A stretch of 64,000 bases of DNA from Mycobacterium mantenii (GTDB taxonomy: Bacteria; Actinomycetota; Actinomycetes; Mycobacteriales; Mycobacteriaceae): the NCBI RefSeq assembly GCF_010731775.1, contig NZ_AP022590.1, positions 2,728,001-2,792,000 on the forward strand, given 5' to 3'. The notes below the pieces were generated by a model, which had not been told where the DNA came from, ran no database searches, and saw only the letters and a program-made list of their open reading frames with translations. The translations under genes were made by a program, and so were the position numbers. Positions within the stretch are counted from its first letter, which is position 1, and the number at the start of each line of letters is the position of its first letter. Positions 45,496-54,639 of the stretch are shown here, piece by piece.

Positions 45496-46293
45496 TCAGG
45501 TGAAGTCTGAACCGCCATCGACGTTGATGTTGGCACCGGTCATGTAGGAGTTACGCCGCGAGGCGAGGAACGCGGCGACCGGACCGATTTCGTCCGGCAG
45601 GCCCGCACGCGGCAGGTGCGCGGGATGACCGAAATGCTTGGCAATGGCCTCCATCAGGGCATAGGGGTCGTTACCGTCCACCCCCACCGACTTCGCCCAG
45701 CCGACCAGGGATTCCGACGCGATGCTGCCGGGTGACACCACGTTGACCAGGATTTCGTCTTTGGCCAGCAGCAGGGACAGGTTTTTCGAGACGCTGGTCA
45801 GCATCGATTTCGCCGCGGTGTAGGCGGGCAGCATGACACTTTGCCGCTGGGTCGAGTGCGCCGAGAAGTTGACGATCCGCGCCCATTGCGCCTTGCGCAG
45901 CAGCGGAAGCGCCGCACGGACGCAGCGCACCATCCCCAGCACGCCGTCTTCGACCGACTGGCGCCACTGGTCGTCGGTCAGATCCTCGAACGTTCCCGCG
46001 GCGCCCGGCCCCACCGTGATGACAAGGGCGTTGAGTGCGCCGTCCCATCGCCGGGCAAGCTCGCTGAACACGTCACCGACCGCATCGTTATCGCCGATGT
46101 CGGCGGTCAATCCGATCGCGTCCGGGCTACCACGTTGCGTGAGATCGCTCGCCGCGGCGTCGAGGGCGTCGCGGCTACGGCCCACCACCGCCACCCGGGC
46201 GCCTTCGTCGGCGAGGCAACGCGCCGTAGCCAATCCCATGCCGCGGCTACCGCCGACCACCACCGCAGTGGCATTCGCCAGCCCTAGATCCAT
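45496..46293 (-). CDS. Short-chain dehydrogenase/reductase
   Basis: The 265-residue SDR has VGGSRGMG as cofactor motif, VNFSAHST with the catalytic Ser, YTAAK and the C-terminal FabG-like ending YMTGANINVDGGSDFT. It forms an operon with the DapA-like gene and is divergent from the TetR gene at 46502. An operator-like element lies 61 bases before its start. Confidence 0.88.
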   Translation of the reverse strand: MDLGLANATAVVVGGSRGMGLATARCLADEGARVAVVGRSRDALDAAASDLTQRGSPDAIGLTADIGDNDAVGDVFSELARRWDGALNALVITVGPGAAGTFEDLTDDQWRQSVEDGVLGMVRCVRAALPLLRKAQWARIVNFSAHSTQRQSVMLPAYTAAKSMLTSVSKNLSLLLAKDEILVNVVSPGSIASESLVGWAKSVGVDGNDPYALMEAIAKHFGHPAHLPRAGLPDEIGPVAAFLASRRNSYMTGANINVDGGSDFT

Positions 46294-46353
46294 TGCGTAA
46301 TCCGTAGCTCTAGTCTGGTCATTTTCGCCTGTCCAGCCGGTTTACCAAAAAGC

Positions 46354-46374
46354 CTACGATAGGTATTACAGTAG
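46354..46374. promoter_or_regulatory. Operator-like element between SDR and TetR genes
   Basis: CTACGATAGGTATTACAGTAG has CTAC and GTAG ends and contains TTACAGTA, the half-site of the palindrome at 31286-31304. Its reverse complement nearly matches 43832-43850. It stands in the divergent promoter region of the TetR gene, the usual place of an autoregulatory operator. Confidence 0.55.
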
Positions 46375-46501
46375 CAGAGGAAGAATGCGACACGAAGGCG
46401 TATACGCAGGTCAGAAGAGAAGTGCCGGTAAATTCAACTGTACCGGCAGTACGGCTGCCAGACCGCATGTACGGAACAGAATTTTGATGGAGGTGCCCGT
46501 A

Positions 46502-47299
46502 GTGGCAAAACAGGCAACCGCCGATAAGCGCCAACGGCGCGAACGCGGGTCCATCAATCCCGATGACATCATCAGCGGCGCATTCGAACTCGCGGAGGAA
46601 GTGTCGATCGACAACCTCAGCATGCCGCTGCTCGGCAAACATCTCGGTGTCGGTGTGACGAGCATCTACTGGTACTTCCGCAAGAAGGACGACCTGCTCA
46701 ACGCGATGACCGACCGTGCGCTGAGCAAGTACGTGTTCGCCACCCCCTATGTCGAAGCCAGCGACTGGCGCGAGACATTGGCCAACCATGCGCGCTTGAT
46801 GCGTAAGACGTTCATGGGCAACCCAATTCTGTGCGACCTGATTCTGATTCGGGCGGCCCTTTCCCCGAAGGCGGCGCGGATGGGCGCTCAGGAGATGGAA
46901 AAGGCGGTTGCCAATCTGGTGCAGGCCGGGCTGTCACCGGAGGATGCGTTCGACACCTATTCGGCGATTTCGGTTCACGTACGCGGTTCGGTGGTACTGC
47001 AACGGCTCTACGAAAAGAATCAATCGTCGGACGTCGGACCCCGCGCCATCGAAGACGTCGTGTCCATCGACCCGGAGAAGACCCCACTTTTAGCCCAGGT
47101 AACCCGGATAGGCCACCGCATCGGAGCGCCCGATGAAACCAATTTCGAGTACGGGCTCACCTGCATCCTCGATCACGCCGGCCGGCTGATCGACGAGAGC
47201 AAGGGTTCGAAGGACGGCAAGGCGGCGCCGGCACGGCAACGCAAGCCCGCCAAGTCGGCTTCCACGCGCGGCCGAACCAAGGCGGCAGCTGCTCGCTAG
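46502..47299 (+). CDS. TetR-family transcriptional regulator with basic tail
   Basis: The 265-residue protein has a TetR helix-turn-helix near residues 20-65 (MPLLGKHLGVGVTSIYWYFRKKDDLL) and a ligand-binding helical domain after it. The last 30 residues are rich in Lys, Arg and Ala (RQRKPAKSASTRGRTKAAA), like a histone-type tail, and may add nonspecific DNA contact. The GTG at 46502 is favoured by GGAGG 8 bases upstream; the ATG at 46487 and an earlier one at 46385 are possible. It is the main candidate to read the TACTGTAA sites. Confidence 0.88.
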   Translation: MAKQATADKRQRRERGSINPDDIISGAFELAEEVSIDNLSMPLLGKHLGVGVTSIYWYFRKKDDLLNAMTDRALSKYVFATPYVEASDWRETLANHARLMRKTFMGNPILCDLILIRAALSPKAARMGAQEMEKAVANLVQAGLSPEDAFDTYSAISVHVRGSVVLQRLYEKNQSSDVGPRAIEDVVSIDPEKTPLLAQVTRIGHRIGAPDETNFEYGLTCILDHAGRLIDESKGSKDGKAAPARQRKPAKSASTRGRTKAAAAR

Positions 47300-47319
47300 C
47301 CCCCGCTCCAAACCGCTTG

Positions 47320-48225
47320 TCAGCCCTCGGGTTCCGGGACGTGGAAGTGCTCGTCGCGTAACCGAAACGCTTCCTTCGCGCCGTGCTGCGCCCGGGTTTT
47401 GACGAAGTTAAATTCGCCCGGCCCGAATTGCAGGTTCGTGCCGAAGGCGTGGAACAGGTAGCTGGCGACCTCTTCGCCCTGGTACACCTGGCTCTGCTCG
47501 ACAAGCCGGAATGCCTCCTTGGCGATGACGACACCGTCGGCGGGCATCTTCGCCGCCTTCTCGGCCCAATAGCGCGCCCGGGCCGTCACCGCGCCGGGAG
47601 CGCAGGTGTCGGTGAAGACGCCGAGGTGCTCAATCTCCCCCGCCTCGATGATGTCGCCGGTCAACAACAGGCGCCGGGCCAGCACCGGCCCGAGCCGGTA
47701 GAAGAACATGTGCAGGCTGCCGAGCGCGGGGCCCAGGAAACGGGTTGCCGGCATGCCGATTTTGGTGTCCCGTGCGATCACCGAGATGTCGGTCATCAAC
47801 GCCATCTCGAAACCGCCGCCGAGGGCGTAGCCGGCGATCTCGCCTACCGTCACCTTCGGGAAGCCCATGAAATTGTGATAGAAGCCAAAGGACTTGCGGT
47901 CCACGGTAAGTCGCCGGCGCTGACTGGGGCGGCGTTTGGCGGTCCGGTCGTCGCCGGCCGCCTCGTCCGGCGCCGACGAGCCATACCACCCGTAGGCATT
48001 GTTCATGTCGGCACCGGTGGAAAAGACTCCCTCGGCCCCGCGCAGTAGCACCACCGTGAGGTCGTCGTCGTCGGCCACCCGGTCCAGACAACGGGCGACG
48101 GCCTCACGCATGGCCGCGTCATAGGAGTTCCGTTGTTTGGGATTGTTCAGCGTGATGGTCGCGATGCGCCGATCGGGATCGACGTCGAAGAGCACGCGAT
48201 CGTCAGAGGTGCTCGAGCCGGTCAT
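47320..48225 (-). CDS. Enoyl-CoA hydratase/isomerase (EchA family)
   Basis: The 301-residue crotonase has LNNPKQRNSYDAA, GAEGVFSTGADMNN and GYALGGGFEMALM, with the first catalytic Glu in GGGFEM. The second Glu of the hydratase pair is replaced (MPATRFLG). An inserted charged loop (DDRTAKRRPSQRRRL) follows the first oxyanion segment. AAAGGAG precedes the ATG, which overlaps the hotdog gene stop (ATGA). Confidence 0.87.
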   Translation of the reverse strand: MTGSSTSDDRVLFDVDPDRRIATITLNNPKQRNSYDAAMREAVARCLDRVADDDDLTVVLLRGAEGVFSTGADMNNAYGWYGSSAPDEAAGDDRTAKRRPSQRRRLTVDRKSFGFYHNFMGFPKVTVGEIAGYALGGGFEMALMTDISVIARDTKIGMPATRFLGPALGSLHMFFYRLGPVLARRLLLTGDIIEAGEIEHLGVFTDTCAPGAVTARARYWAEKAAKMPADGVVIAKEAFRLVEQSQVYQGEEVASYLFHAFGTNLQFGPGEFNFVKTRAQHGAKEAFRLRDEHFHVPEPEG

Positions 48226-48917
48226 GAATCGGACTCCTTTCGGCGCCTGCCGAACCGCGATCCGGCAAGCTTCTCCGGCCGTGACGCCAGCGTGTTGACC
48301 TCGCCGGTACACAGGACTTCGTCGTCGAGCAACAGCCGCCCGGTCGACGTGATGCCGCGCTCGCCCTGCAGGCGGGCGATGTCGAAGCGCAACTCGGTCA
48401 ACACCGGTGTCGGCCGGCGGAAGGTCACGACGAGGGATCGCGTTTTGCCGGAAAGCCCGGTGACGCAATTGTGGTGCTGAATGACGCAGTCGAAGAAGAC
48501 GCCCAGGAAGCCACCGTGCACCAGGCCCGGCGGCCCCTCGTATATCAGGGGGAACTCGACTGTGCCCGTTGCGTTCTCGGCATCATGTTGGTCGAACCGG
48601 TATTCGGGAAAGCACGGATTGTAGGCACCGATATCGGTTGCGTGGTTCAGGTAGACGCGCCGGGGATCGTCGGGCATTTCGCCGATGCGCGGCGCGTTGT
48701 CCGCCGGCGTCGCGGCGGCCAGCTCGCATTCCCACTCGGCGAACTTCTCCAGCATGGCGTCCACCGCGCGGTGCGGATGCTCGAGGGACACCAGCAGCGA
48801 GCTGAGGCGCCGCATGGCGGCCGCCGCGGCCACCGTCTGGGCAAGCGGCGCCTCGCCGAATCTGGCGTCGCCGTTGCTCGTCGACGCGGGCGCGGCGGGC
48901 CCCTCCTCGATCGGCAT
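48222..48917 (-). CDS. Hotdog-fold thioesterase-like protein
   Basis: The 231-residue protein has a C-terminal hotdog domain (GTVEFPLIYEGPPGLVHGGFL, then SLVVTFRRPTPVLTEL) preceded by about 110 residues of helix. It probably hydrolyses or binds an acyl-CoA. Its stop overlaps the EchA start. It is divergent from the EchA gene at 49090, and the elements near 49019-49064 lie between. Confidence 0.8.
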   Translation of the reverse strand: MPIEEGPAAPASTSNGDARFGEAPLAQTVAAAAAMRRLSSLLVSLEHPHRAVDAMLEKFAEWECELAAATPADNAPRIGEMPDDPRRVYLNHATDIGAYNPCFPEYRFDQHDAENATGTVEFPLIYEGPPGLVHGGFLGVFFDCVIQHHNCVTGLSGKTRSLVVTFRRPTPVLTELRFDIARLQGERGITSTGRLLLDDEVLCTGEVNTLASRPEKLAGSRFGRRRKESDS

Positions 48918-49044
48918 AGGCGCCGCTCCTCCTCAGTGCTTCGCTCCGCGTGGTCGCCGGCGCGGCCGTGGTTTTCTCTTCCATCCCGTTGTTTCGCAGG
49001 CAGCGTATCCTTGCTAACTTATACAGCGTATCAATCGTATTGCC

Positions 49045-49064
49045 TACTGTATGGGTAACCGTAT
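49045..49064. promoter_or_regulatory. TACTGTA-type element before the EchA/FadD operon
   Basis: ATTGCCTACTGTATGGGTAA at 49039-49058 repeats the ATTGCCTACTGTA half-site found at 31280-31292, in the same orientation to its downstream gene. GGTAACC and CGTAT follow it. The site covers the ATG at 49051, which argues for the GTG at 49090 as the true start of the EchA gene. Confidence 0.5.
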
Positions 49065-49089
49065 CGGCGAGGAAAGGCCGGATTCGACG

Positions 49090-49911
49090 GTGAGTCAGGG
49101 GGCCGACACGGCCGGTGCCGAGGGTCCGGTAACAGTGCACCGCGACGGTGCGGTGTTGCTGGTTACGCTCGATCGTCCTTCCCGACGTAATTCGTTGACG
49201 CAGTTGATGATCCGGTCGTTAGTCGACGCACTCACCGATGCCGCCGCCGACGATTCGCTGCGGGCCGTGCACATCCGTGGCGCCGGCGACGACTTCTGCG
49301 CCGGCGCCGACTGGGTGGCCTCCAACGATCCCGGCGGCGAACGCCCCCGCACGGGGGACCTGGTGCGGCGGATCCCCCATGCCGCGCACCGCGTGATCGA
49401 GCTCGTCGCAGGCATCCAGCTCCCGGTGGTGTGCAGCGTGCGGGGCTGGGCCGTGGGATTCGGCTGCAATCTCGCGCTGGCCGCCGACTTCACCGTGGCC
49501 GCCGACGACGCGGTCTTCTGGGAGCCGTTCCTCGACCGCGGGTTCAGCCCGGACTCGGGGTCCACCTGGCTTCTGCCCCGGCTCGTCGGCCTGGCGCGGG
49601 CCAGGCGCATGCTGCTGCTCGGCGAGAAGGTGGGCGCGCCGGACGCGGCCGACTGGGGATTGATTCACCAAACGGTAAGCGGCTCCGACCTCGACCGTGC
49701 CGCCGAGGAGTTGGTCGGCCGGCTGGCCACCGGGCCGACGGCGGCGATCGGGCTGGCCAAACAGGCGCTGAACTTCGGCCAGCATGCGACGCTCAGCCAG
49801 TCGCTGACCCAGGAGCTGTTCAACCTGGAATTATCCTGCCGAACAAGCGATTTCAAGGAGGGCTTGGAGGCCTTCCGCCAGCGACGGGATCCGGATTTTC
49901 GTGGACGGTAA
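49090..49911 (+). CDS. Enoyl-CoA hydratase/isomerase (EchA family)
   Basis: The 273-residue crotonase has LDRPSRRNSL, GAGDDFCAGADWV, VRGWAVGFGCNLAL and FLDRGFSPDSGSTWLLPRLV. The acid residue sits in the PDSG position rather than at the standard hydratase Glu pair. It is first in a plus-strand run of six CoA-enzyme genes, separated from the second by a 14-bp inverted repeat. The GTG at 49090 is preferred to the ATG at 49051, which lies inside an operator-like site. Confidence 0.87.
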   Translation: MSQGADTAGAEGPVTVHRDGAVLLVTLDRPSRRNSLTQLMIRSLVDALTDAAADDSLRAVHIRGAGDDFCAGADWVASNDPGGERPRTGDLVRRIPHAAHRVIELVAGIQLPVVCSVRGWAVGFGCNLALAADFTVAADDAVFWEPFLDRGFSPDSGSTWLLPRLVGLARARRMLLLGEKVGAPDAADWGLIHQTVSGSDLDRAAEELVGRLATGPTAAIGLAKQALNFGQHATLSQSLTQELFNLELSCRTSDFKEGLEAFRQRRDPDFRGR

Positions 49912-49919
49912 CTCTTGGG

Positions 49920-49982
49920 CGTCGAGTGTGGGCCCTACGCACGGGAACTGCCTCGAATCCGTCCATATGCCCACACTCGACG
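49920..49982. repeat. 14-bp inverted repeat with 35-base loop
   Basis: CGTCGAGTGTGGGC at 49920-49933 and GCCCACACTCGACG at 49969-49982 are perfectly complementary. The element starts 8 bases after the EchA stop at 49911 and ends 32 bases before the next EchA start. It could be a partial terminator, an RNA stabiliser or a dispersed palindromic repeat. Confidence 0.7.
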
Positions 49983-50014
49983 TTCATACGCAGCGCCATA
50001 CGAAGGGACGACCG

Positions 50015-50827
50015 ATGCCCACTGATTCGTTCGACATGATCAAGTACGAGGTCGACGGGCACACCGCGACCATCACCCTGAACCGTCCGGACGCCCTCAA
50101 TGCGCTCAGCCCGCACATGATCACCGAGCTTCGCGCCGCCTACGACGAGGCCGAAAACGACGACAACGTCTGGCTGATCATCGTCACCGGCACCGGCCGC
50201 GCGTTCTGCACCGGCGCCGACGTCAAGGAGATACCCGAAGACGGCAAGGTGATCTACGAGCGGCCCTACCTGTCGACGTACGACCAATGGGAGGCGCCGC
50301 AGGAGGGCACGCCCCCGTTTCGCACCATGGCTAAGCCCGTGCTGACCGCGGTGAATGGAATCTGCTGTGGCGCCGGCATGGATTGGGTCACCACGACCGA
50401 CATCGTCATCGCTTCGGAGCAGGCGACCTTCTTCGATCCGCATGTCAGCATCGGGCTGGTGGCCGGCCGGGAACTGGTGCGGGTGTCTCGGGTGTTGCCC
50501 CGCTCGATCGCGCTGCGAATGGCCCTGATGGGCAAGCACGAGCGGATGAGCGCCGGGCGCGCCTACGAGCTCGGGTTGATCAGCGAGATCGTCGAGCACG
50601 ACCGCCTGCTGGAACGGGCCCACGAGATCGCCGATATCGTGAATTCCAATGCGCCGCTGGCTGTCCGGGGGACACGACTGGCGATCCTCAAGAGCCTCAA
50701 CGTGCCGCTGCACGAGGCGGAGATACTCGCCGAAACCTTCCGCGAGCGCGTGCTGCGCACCGAGGACGCGCAGGAAGGCCCCAGGGCGTTCGTCGAGAAG
50801 CGCAAACCGAATTGGCAATGCCGATGA
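50015..50827 (+). CDS. Enoyl-CoA hydratase/isomerase (EchA family)
   Basis: The 270-residue crotonase has LNRPDALNALS, GTGRAFCTGADVKE, VNGICCGAGMDW and FFDPHVSIGLV. It resembles the next gene, which suggests tandem duplication. The ATG at 50015 is preceded by GAAGGGACG. Its stop overlaps the next ATG (ATGA). The standard hydratase Glu pair is not obvious; other crotonase chemistry is possible. Confidence 0.87.
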   Translation: MPTDSFDMIKYEVDGHTATITLNRPDALNALSPHMITELRAAYDEAENDDNVWLIIVTGTGRAFCTGADVKEIPEDGKVIYERPYLSTYDQWEAPQEGTPPFRTMAKPVLTAVNGICCGAGMDWVTTTDIVIASEQATFFDPHVSIGLVAGRELVRVSRVLPRSIALRMALMGKHERMSAGRAYELGLISEIVEHDRLLERAHEIADIVNSNAPLAVRGTRLAILKSLNVPLHEAEILAETFRERVLRTEDAQEGPRAFVEKRKPNWQCR

Positions 50828-51618
50828 GCTTCGAAACCATTCTGCTCGAGGTCGACGCGGACGACCACGTCGCCACGATCACGCTGAATCGCCCGGGGCA
50901 ACTCAACGCGTTCAACCGCACCATGTGCGAGGAGATGGCCCGCGCGTGGCGGATGGTCAAATTCGACGATTCGGTGCATGCGGTGGTGTTGCGCGCCTCC
51001 GGCGACCGGGCGTTCAGCGCCGGGCTGGATATCAAGAAACCGTACGGCCAGCCCGAAAACGTTTGGAACCATGAGGATCCCGGGGAACTGCTCAGCCCCA
51101 AATGGCAGAAGATGTGGAAACCGGTGGTGTGTGCGGTTCAGGGCATGTGCACCGCGGGGGCGTTCTACTTCATCAACGAATCCGACGTGGTCATCTGCTC
51201 GGAAGATGCCACCTTCTTCGATTCGCACGTATCTGCCGGGCTGGTCTGCGCGCTGGAACCGATCGGCCTGATGCGGCGCATCGGCCTGGGCGAGACGTTG
51301 CGCATCGCACTGATGGGAAACGACGAACGAGTCAGCGCGGACACGGCGCTGCGCATCGGGTTGGTATCGGAAGTGGTTGGCGCCGAGGCGCTGTGGGATC
51401 GTGCCCACGAGATCGCGGCCGCCATCGCCGCCAAGCCGCCGGCCGCGACCCAGGGCACCGTCAAGGCAATCTGGGAATCGCTGGACAAACCGTACCGCGC
51501 CGCATTGGACCAGGGCCTGATCTACACCCGGCTGGGAAACCCGTTGGGCACGGCGGAACTCGCCGCTCAACACGATTCCCCGGCCCGGGGCGCCACTTGG
51601 ACACCAAAGATACGCTGA
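50824..51618 (+). CDS. Enoyl-CoA hydratase/isomerase (EchA family)
   Basis: The 264-residue crotonase has LNRPGQLNAF, SGDRAFSAGLDIKK, VQGMCTAGAFYF and FFDSHVSAGLV. It is a paralogue of the preceding gene (shared LSP-W/ASEQATFFD-like blocks). The ATG at 50824 overlaps the upstream stop; the ATG at 50818 is an alternative. The stop overlaps the synthetase start by one base (TGATG). Confidence 0.87.
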   Translation: MSFETILLEVDADDHVATITLNRPGQLNAFNRTMCEEMARAWRMVKFDDSVHAVVLRASGDRAFSAGLDIKKPYGQPENVWNHEDPGELLSPKWQKMWKPVVCAVQGMCTAGAFYFINESDVVICSEDATFFDSHVSAGLVCALEPIGLMRRIGLGETLRIALMGNDERVSADTALRIGLVSEVVGAEALWDRAHEIAAAIAAKPPAATQGTVKAIWESLDKPYRAALDQGLIYTRLGNPLGTAELAAQHDSPARGATWTPKIR

Positions 51619-53081
51619 TGTCGCGTCACCCATTGGTTCAACGCATCGCCGACGTGCTCGACCTCCAACCGGAGTCGCATGCCCTCGAGTATGGCGGCCA
51701 ATGGATCTCCTGGGCTCGGGTCGGCGCATCGGCGCGACGCATCGCTGCCGTAACCGAGGGAGCGGAAGTCGGGATGCTGCTGCGCAACCGGCCGGGGCAC
51801 GTCGCGGCGTTTCTGGGTGTGCTGCTCGGCGGTGGCACGGTCGTGGTCATCAACCCCTCGCGCGGTGACGAGCGCACCAAGACCGACGTTGCCGGGCTGC
51901 GGCTTCCCGTGATCGTCGGCGAGCGCGACGATCTGACGAGGCTGGTCGACGCGGGCGCGCCGACGGTTACGATCTCGGGCCTGCTGGACGGCGACGACGT
52001 TTCCGCGCCGCGCGCCGTCGACGCCGGTCCGCCGTCCGGTGTCGCCGTGCGCATGCTGACCAGCGGCACGACGGGCCCGCCGAAGCGAATCGACCTCGGC
52101 TACGACATGTTGGCGCGCAGCGTGATGGACGCCGAACCCGACCGCGCGCCGGCGTCGGTAGAGCCGCGCCGCGGCGTCGCGATCGTGAATTCGCCGCTGG
52201 TGCACATCGGCGGGGTGTTCCGCGTGTTGCAATGCATCACCGAGGCGAGGCCGTTCGTGCTGCTGGAACGATTCGAGCTCAACGCATGGGCCGAGGCGGT
52301 GCGCAAGCACCGGCCCCGCGCGGCGTCGCTGGTACCGGCCGCACTGCGCACGGTATTGCATTCCGACCTTTCGCGCGCCGACCTGGAGAGCCTTCGGGCC
52401 GTCACCTGCGGGACGGCGCCGCTGTCGGCCGACGATGCCGATGCCTTCACCGAGAAGTACGGCGTGCCGGTGTTGACCTCTTATGCGGCAACTGAATTCG
52501 GTGGCGGCGTCGCGGGCTGGACCCTTTCCGACCATCAGCGGTACTGGAAGACCAAGAGGGGCAGCGTCGGTCGGGCCAATCCGGGCGCTCGGCTCCGGGT
52601 GGTCGCCGAGGACGGAACACCGCTGGGCCCGGACGAGGTCGGCCTGCTAGAGGTCAAGCCGGGCCAGCTGGGGCCCGCCGCGCAATGGATGCGGACCACC
52701 GACATGGCGCGAATCGACGATGATGGCTTTCTCTGGATCGTCGGCCGCGCCGACCAGGCGATAATCCGCGGCGGCTTCAAGGTGATGCCCGACGACGTTC
52801 GCGCCGCTTTGGAAAGCCACCCCGCGGTGGCCGGTGCGGCCGTGATCGCCCGACCCGACGAGCGGCTCGGCGAGACGCCGGTCGCGATGGTCGAGCTCCG
52901 CCAGCCGGCGTCGGCCGACGAGCTGGTGGCGTATCTGCGCCAGCGACTGGCTCGCTACGAGATACCCACCGAAATCGCGATCGTCGACGCGCTCCCCCGA
53001 ACACCTTCGGGGAAGGCCGATCTCGGTGCGGTTCGGGGCTTCTTCCGCGAGCCCACAATGCAGCGCGATCATGCTCGTTGA
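51618..53081 (+). CDS. AMP-binding acyl-CoA synthetase-like protein
   Basis: The 487-residue protein has the adenylation motif LTSGTTGPPKRID, YAATEFGGG in the A5 region, TDMARIDDDGFLWIVGRADQ and the C-terminal Lys motif TPSGKADLGA. It is shorter than typical FadD and its P-loop ends in PPKR rather than PKGV. It would activate a carboxylic acid with ATP and CoA. It overlaps the next synthetase by 11 bases. Confidence 0.87.
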   Translation: MSRHPLVQRIADVLDLQPESHALEYGGQWISWARVGASARRIAAVTEGAEVGMLLRNRPGHVAAFLGVLLGGGTVVVINPSRGDERTKTDVAGLRLPVIVGERDDLTRLVDAGAPTVTISGLLDGDDVSAPRAVDAGPPSGVAVRMLTSGTTGPPKRIDLGYDMLARSVMDAEPDRAPASVEPRRGVAIVNSPLVHIGGVFRVLQCITEARPFVLLERFELNAWAEAVRKHRPRAASLVPAALRTVLHSDLSRADLESLRAVTCGTAPLSADDADAFTEKYGVPVLTSYAATEFGGGVAGWTLSDHQRYWKTKRGSVGRANPGARLRVVAEDGTPLGPDEVGLLEVKPGQLGPAAQWMRTTDMARIDDDGFLWIVGRADQAIIRGGFKVMPDDVRAALESHPAVAGAAVIARPDERLGETPVAMVELRQPASADELVAYLRQRLARYEIPTEIAIVDALPRTPSGKADLGAVRGFFREPTMQRDHAR

Positions 53082-54639
53082 GTCGTTGACGGGCGCCCAG
53101 ATCCTGCGGCATCAAGCCCGCATTCGCGGGGACCACCCGCTGCTGGTCTGCGACGATGACCGGATCAGCTACGCCGACGCTGATCGGCGCTCGGCTGAGC
53201 TGGCCCGCGGGTTGATCGCCCTCGGCGCCGGCAAGGGAACACATGTGGGCCTGCTCTATCCGAACGGACCCGAGTTCGTCGTCGGGATGCTGGCGGCGAC
53301 CCGGATCGGTGCCGTGGTGGTCCCGTTCTCCACCTTCGTCACCGCCCGCGAGCTGCGCGAGCAACTGGTCGACGGCGACGTTTCAATCTTGTTGACTGCC
53401 CCCTCTTTTCGCTCTCACGATTACGTGCAGCGACTATCCGAGATCCTCCCGGACGCTGATCTCGGTTCCCGATTGCTGTGTGCCGCGGCACCCCAGCTGC
53501 GCCACGTCGCGGTCACTCACGAGGCGGTGTACCGGCTAGCCGATTCCACCGACCCCGCGCTCCTGACGGCGCTGGAAGATGACGTCGCAGAATGTGATCC
53601 GCTGGCGATCGTGTACACGTCGGGATCCACCAGCGCCCCGAAGGGAGTGGTGCACACCCACGGTGCCCTGCTCGCGCATCAGCAGAACCTCAACGAAATC
53701 CGGGGTCTGACTTCCGACGACCGATTGTTCTGCAATTCGCCGTTCTTCTGGATCGGCGGGCTGGCGTTCGGCCTGCTGGCGACCCTGCTGGCCGGATCGA
53801 CCCTGGTGTGTTCCAACGCCACCGATGCGGGTGCGACGCTGGACCTGCTCGAGGCCGAAAATCCGACCATCACCAACGGGTTCACGGCGGGGATCGCCCA
53901 CCTCGGCGACCACCCGAGCTTCCCTGCGCGCGATCTGTCGTCGATGCGGCGCGGCAACCTGTACCCGATCATGGCTCCCGACGCCCGCCCGGCCGATCCG
54001 GAACTGCGGCACAACATGCTGGGCATGACCGAGGCCGGCAGCGTCGTGCTGATCGGCGATGACGAGTCCGACCAACCCGAGCACCGGCGCGGCTCGTTCG
54101 GAAGGGCGGCACCGGGATTCGAGACCAAGGTCATCGATCCCGATACCGCGGCCGTCGTACCGGTCGGCGAGATCGGCGAACTGTGCCTGCGCGGGCCGTA
54201 CCTGATGCAGCGCTACCACAAACGCAGCCGGGAAGAGTGTTTCGATGCCGACGGCTGGTTCCACAGCGGCGACCTGGTGCGCGTCGATGCCGACAAATTC
54301 GTCTATTTCGTCGGCCGGCGCAGCGCGATGATCAAAACGTCGGGCGCCAACGTCTCGGCGGCCGAAGTGGAGAAGGCCATCGGCACGGTCACCGGCGGAG
54401 CGCCGGCCTATGTGATCGGCATTCCCGACGTGCGGCGCGGTCAGCTCGTCGCGGCGGTGGTCGTGCGGGACGGCGGTACGGCGGATTTCGACGGCGCCGC
54501 GCTGGCCGAACGACTCCGAACGGAGCTGTCCGCGTACAAGATTCCCAAGCGCTTCGTCGCGCTGTGTAGTGCCGAGGTTCCGCTGCTGTCCAGTGGCAAG
54601 GTCGACATGCGACAACTCAGAAAGCTCTTCGATGTCTGA
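53071..54639 (+). CDS. fadD: AMP-binding acyl-CoA synthetase
   Basis: The 522-residue ligase has YTSGSTSAPKGVVHTHG, GMTEAGSV, GWFHSGDLVRVDAD and the Lys motif LSSGKVDMRQL. It is a close paralogue of the next gene; both carry LYPNG or IMPNG, then R-G-V-VPFSTF-like blocks. The start at 53071 (MLVESLTGAQ) overlaps the upstream gene by 11 bases. Substrate unknown. Confidence 0.9.
   Translation: MLVESLTGAQILRHQARIRGDHPLLVCDDDRISYADADRRSAELARGLIALGAGKGTHVGLLYPNGPEFVVGMLAATRIGAVVVPFSTFVTARELREQLVDGDVSILLTAPSFRSHDYVQRLSEILPDADLGSRLLCAAAPQLRHVAVTHEAVYRLADSTDPALLTALEDDVAECDPLAIVYTSGSTSAPKGVVHTHGALLAHQQNLNEIRGLTSDDRLFCNSPFFWIGGLAFGLLATLLAGSTLVCSNATDAGATLDLLEAENPTITNGFTAGIAHLGDHPSFPARDLSSMRRGNLYPIMAPDARPADPELRHNMLGMTEAGSVVLIGDDESDQPEHRRGSFGRAAPGFETKVIDPDTAAVVPVGEIGELCLRGPYLMQRYHKRSREECFDADGWFHSGDLVRVDADKFVYFVGRRSAMIKTSGANVSAAEVEKAIGTVTGGAPAYVIGIPDVRRGQLVAAVVVRDGGTADFDGAALAERLRTELSAYKIPKRFVALCSAEVPLLSSGKVDMRQLRKLFDV

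Noticed and set aside
49051..49053. ATG at 49051 as start of the EchA gene
   Set aside because: It lies inside the TACTGTATGGG operator-like site and lacks a ribosome site at a suitable distance; the GTG at 49090 is preferred.
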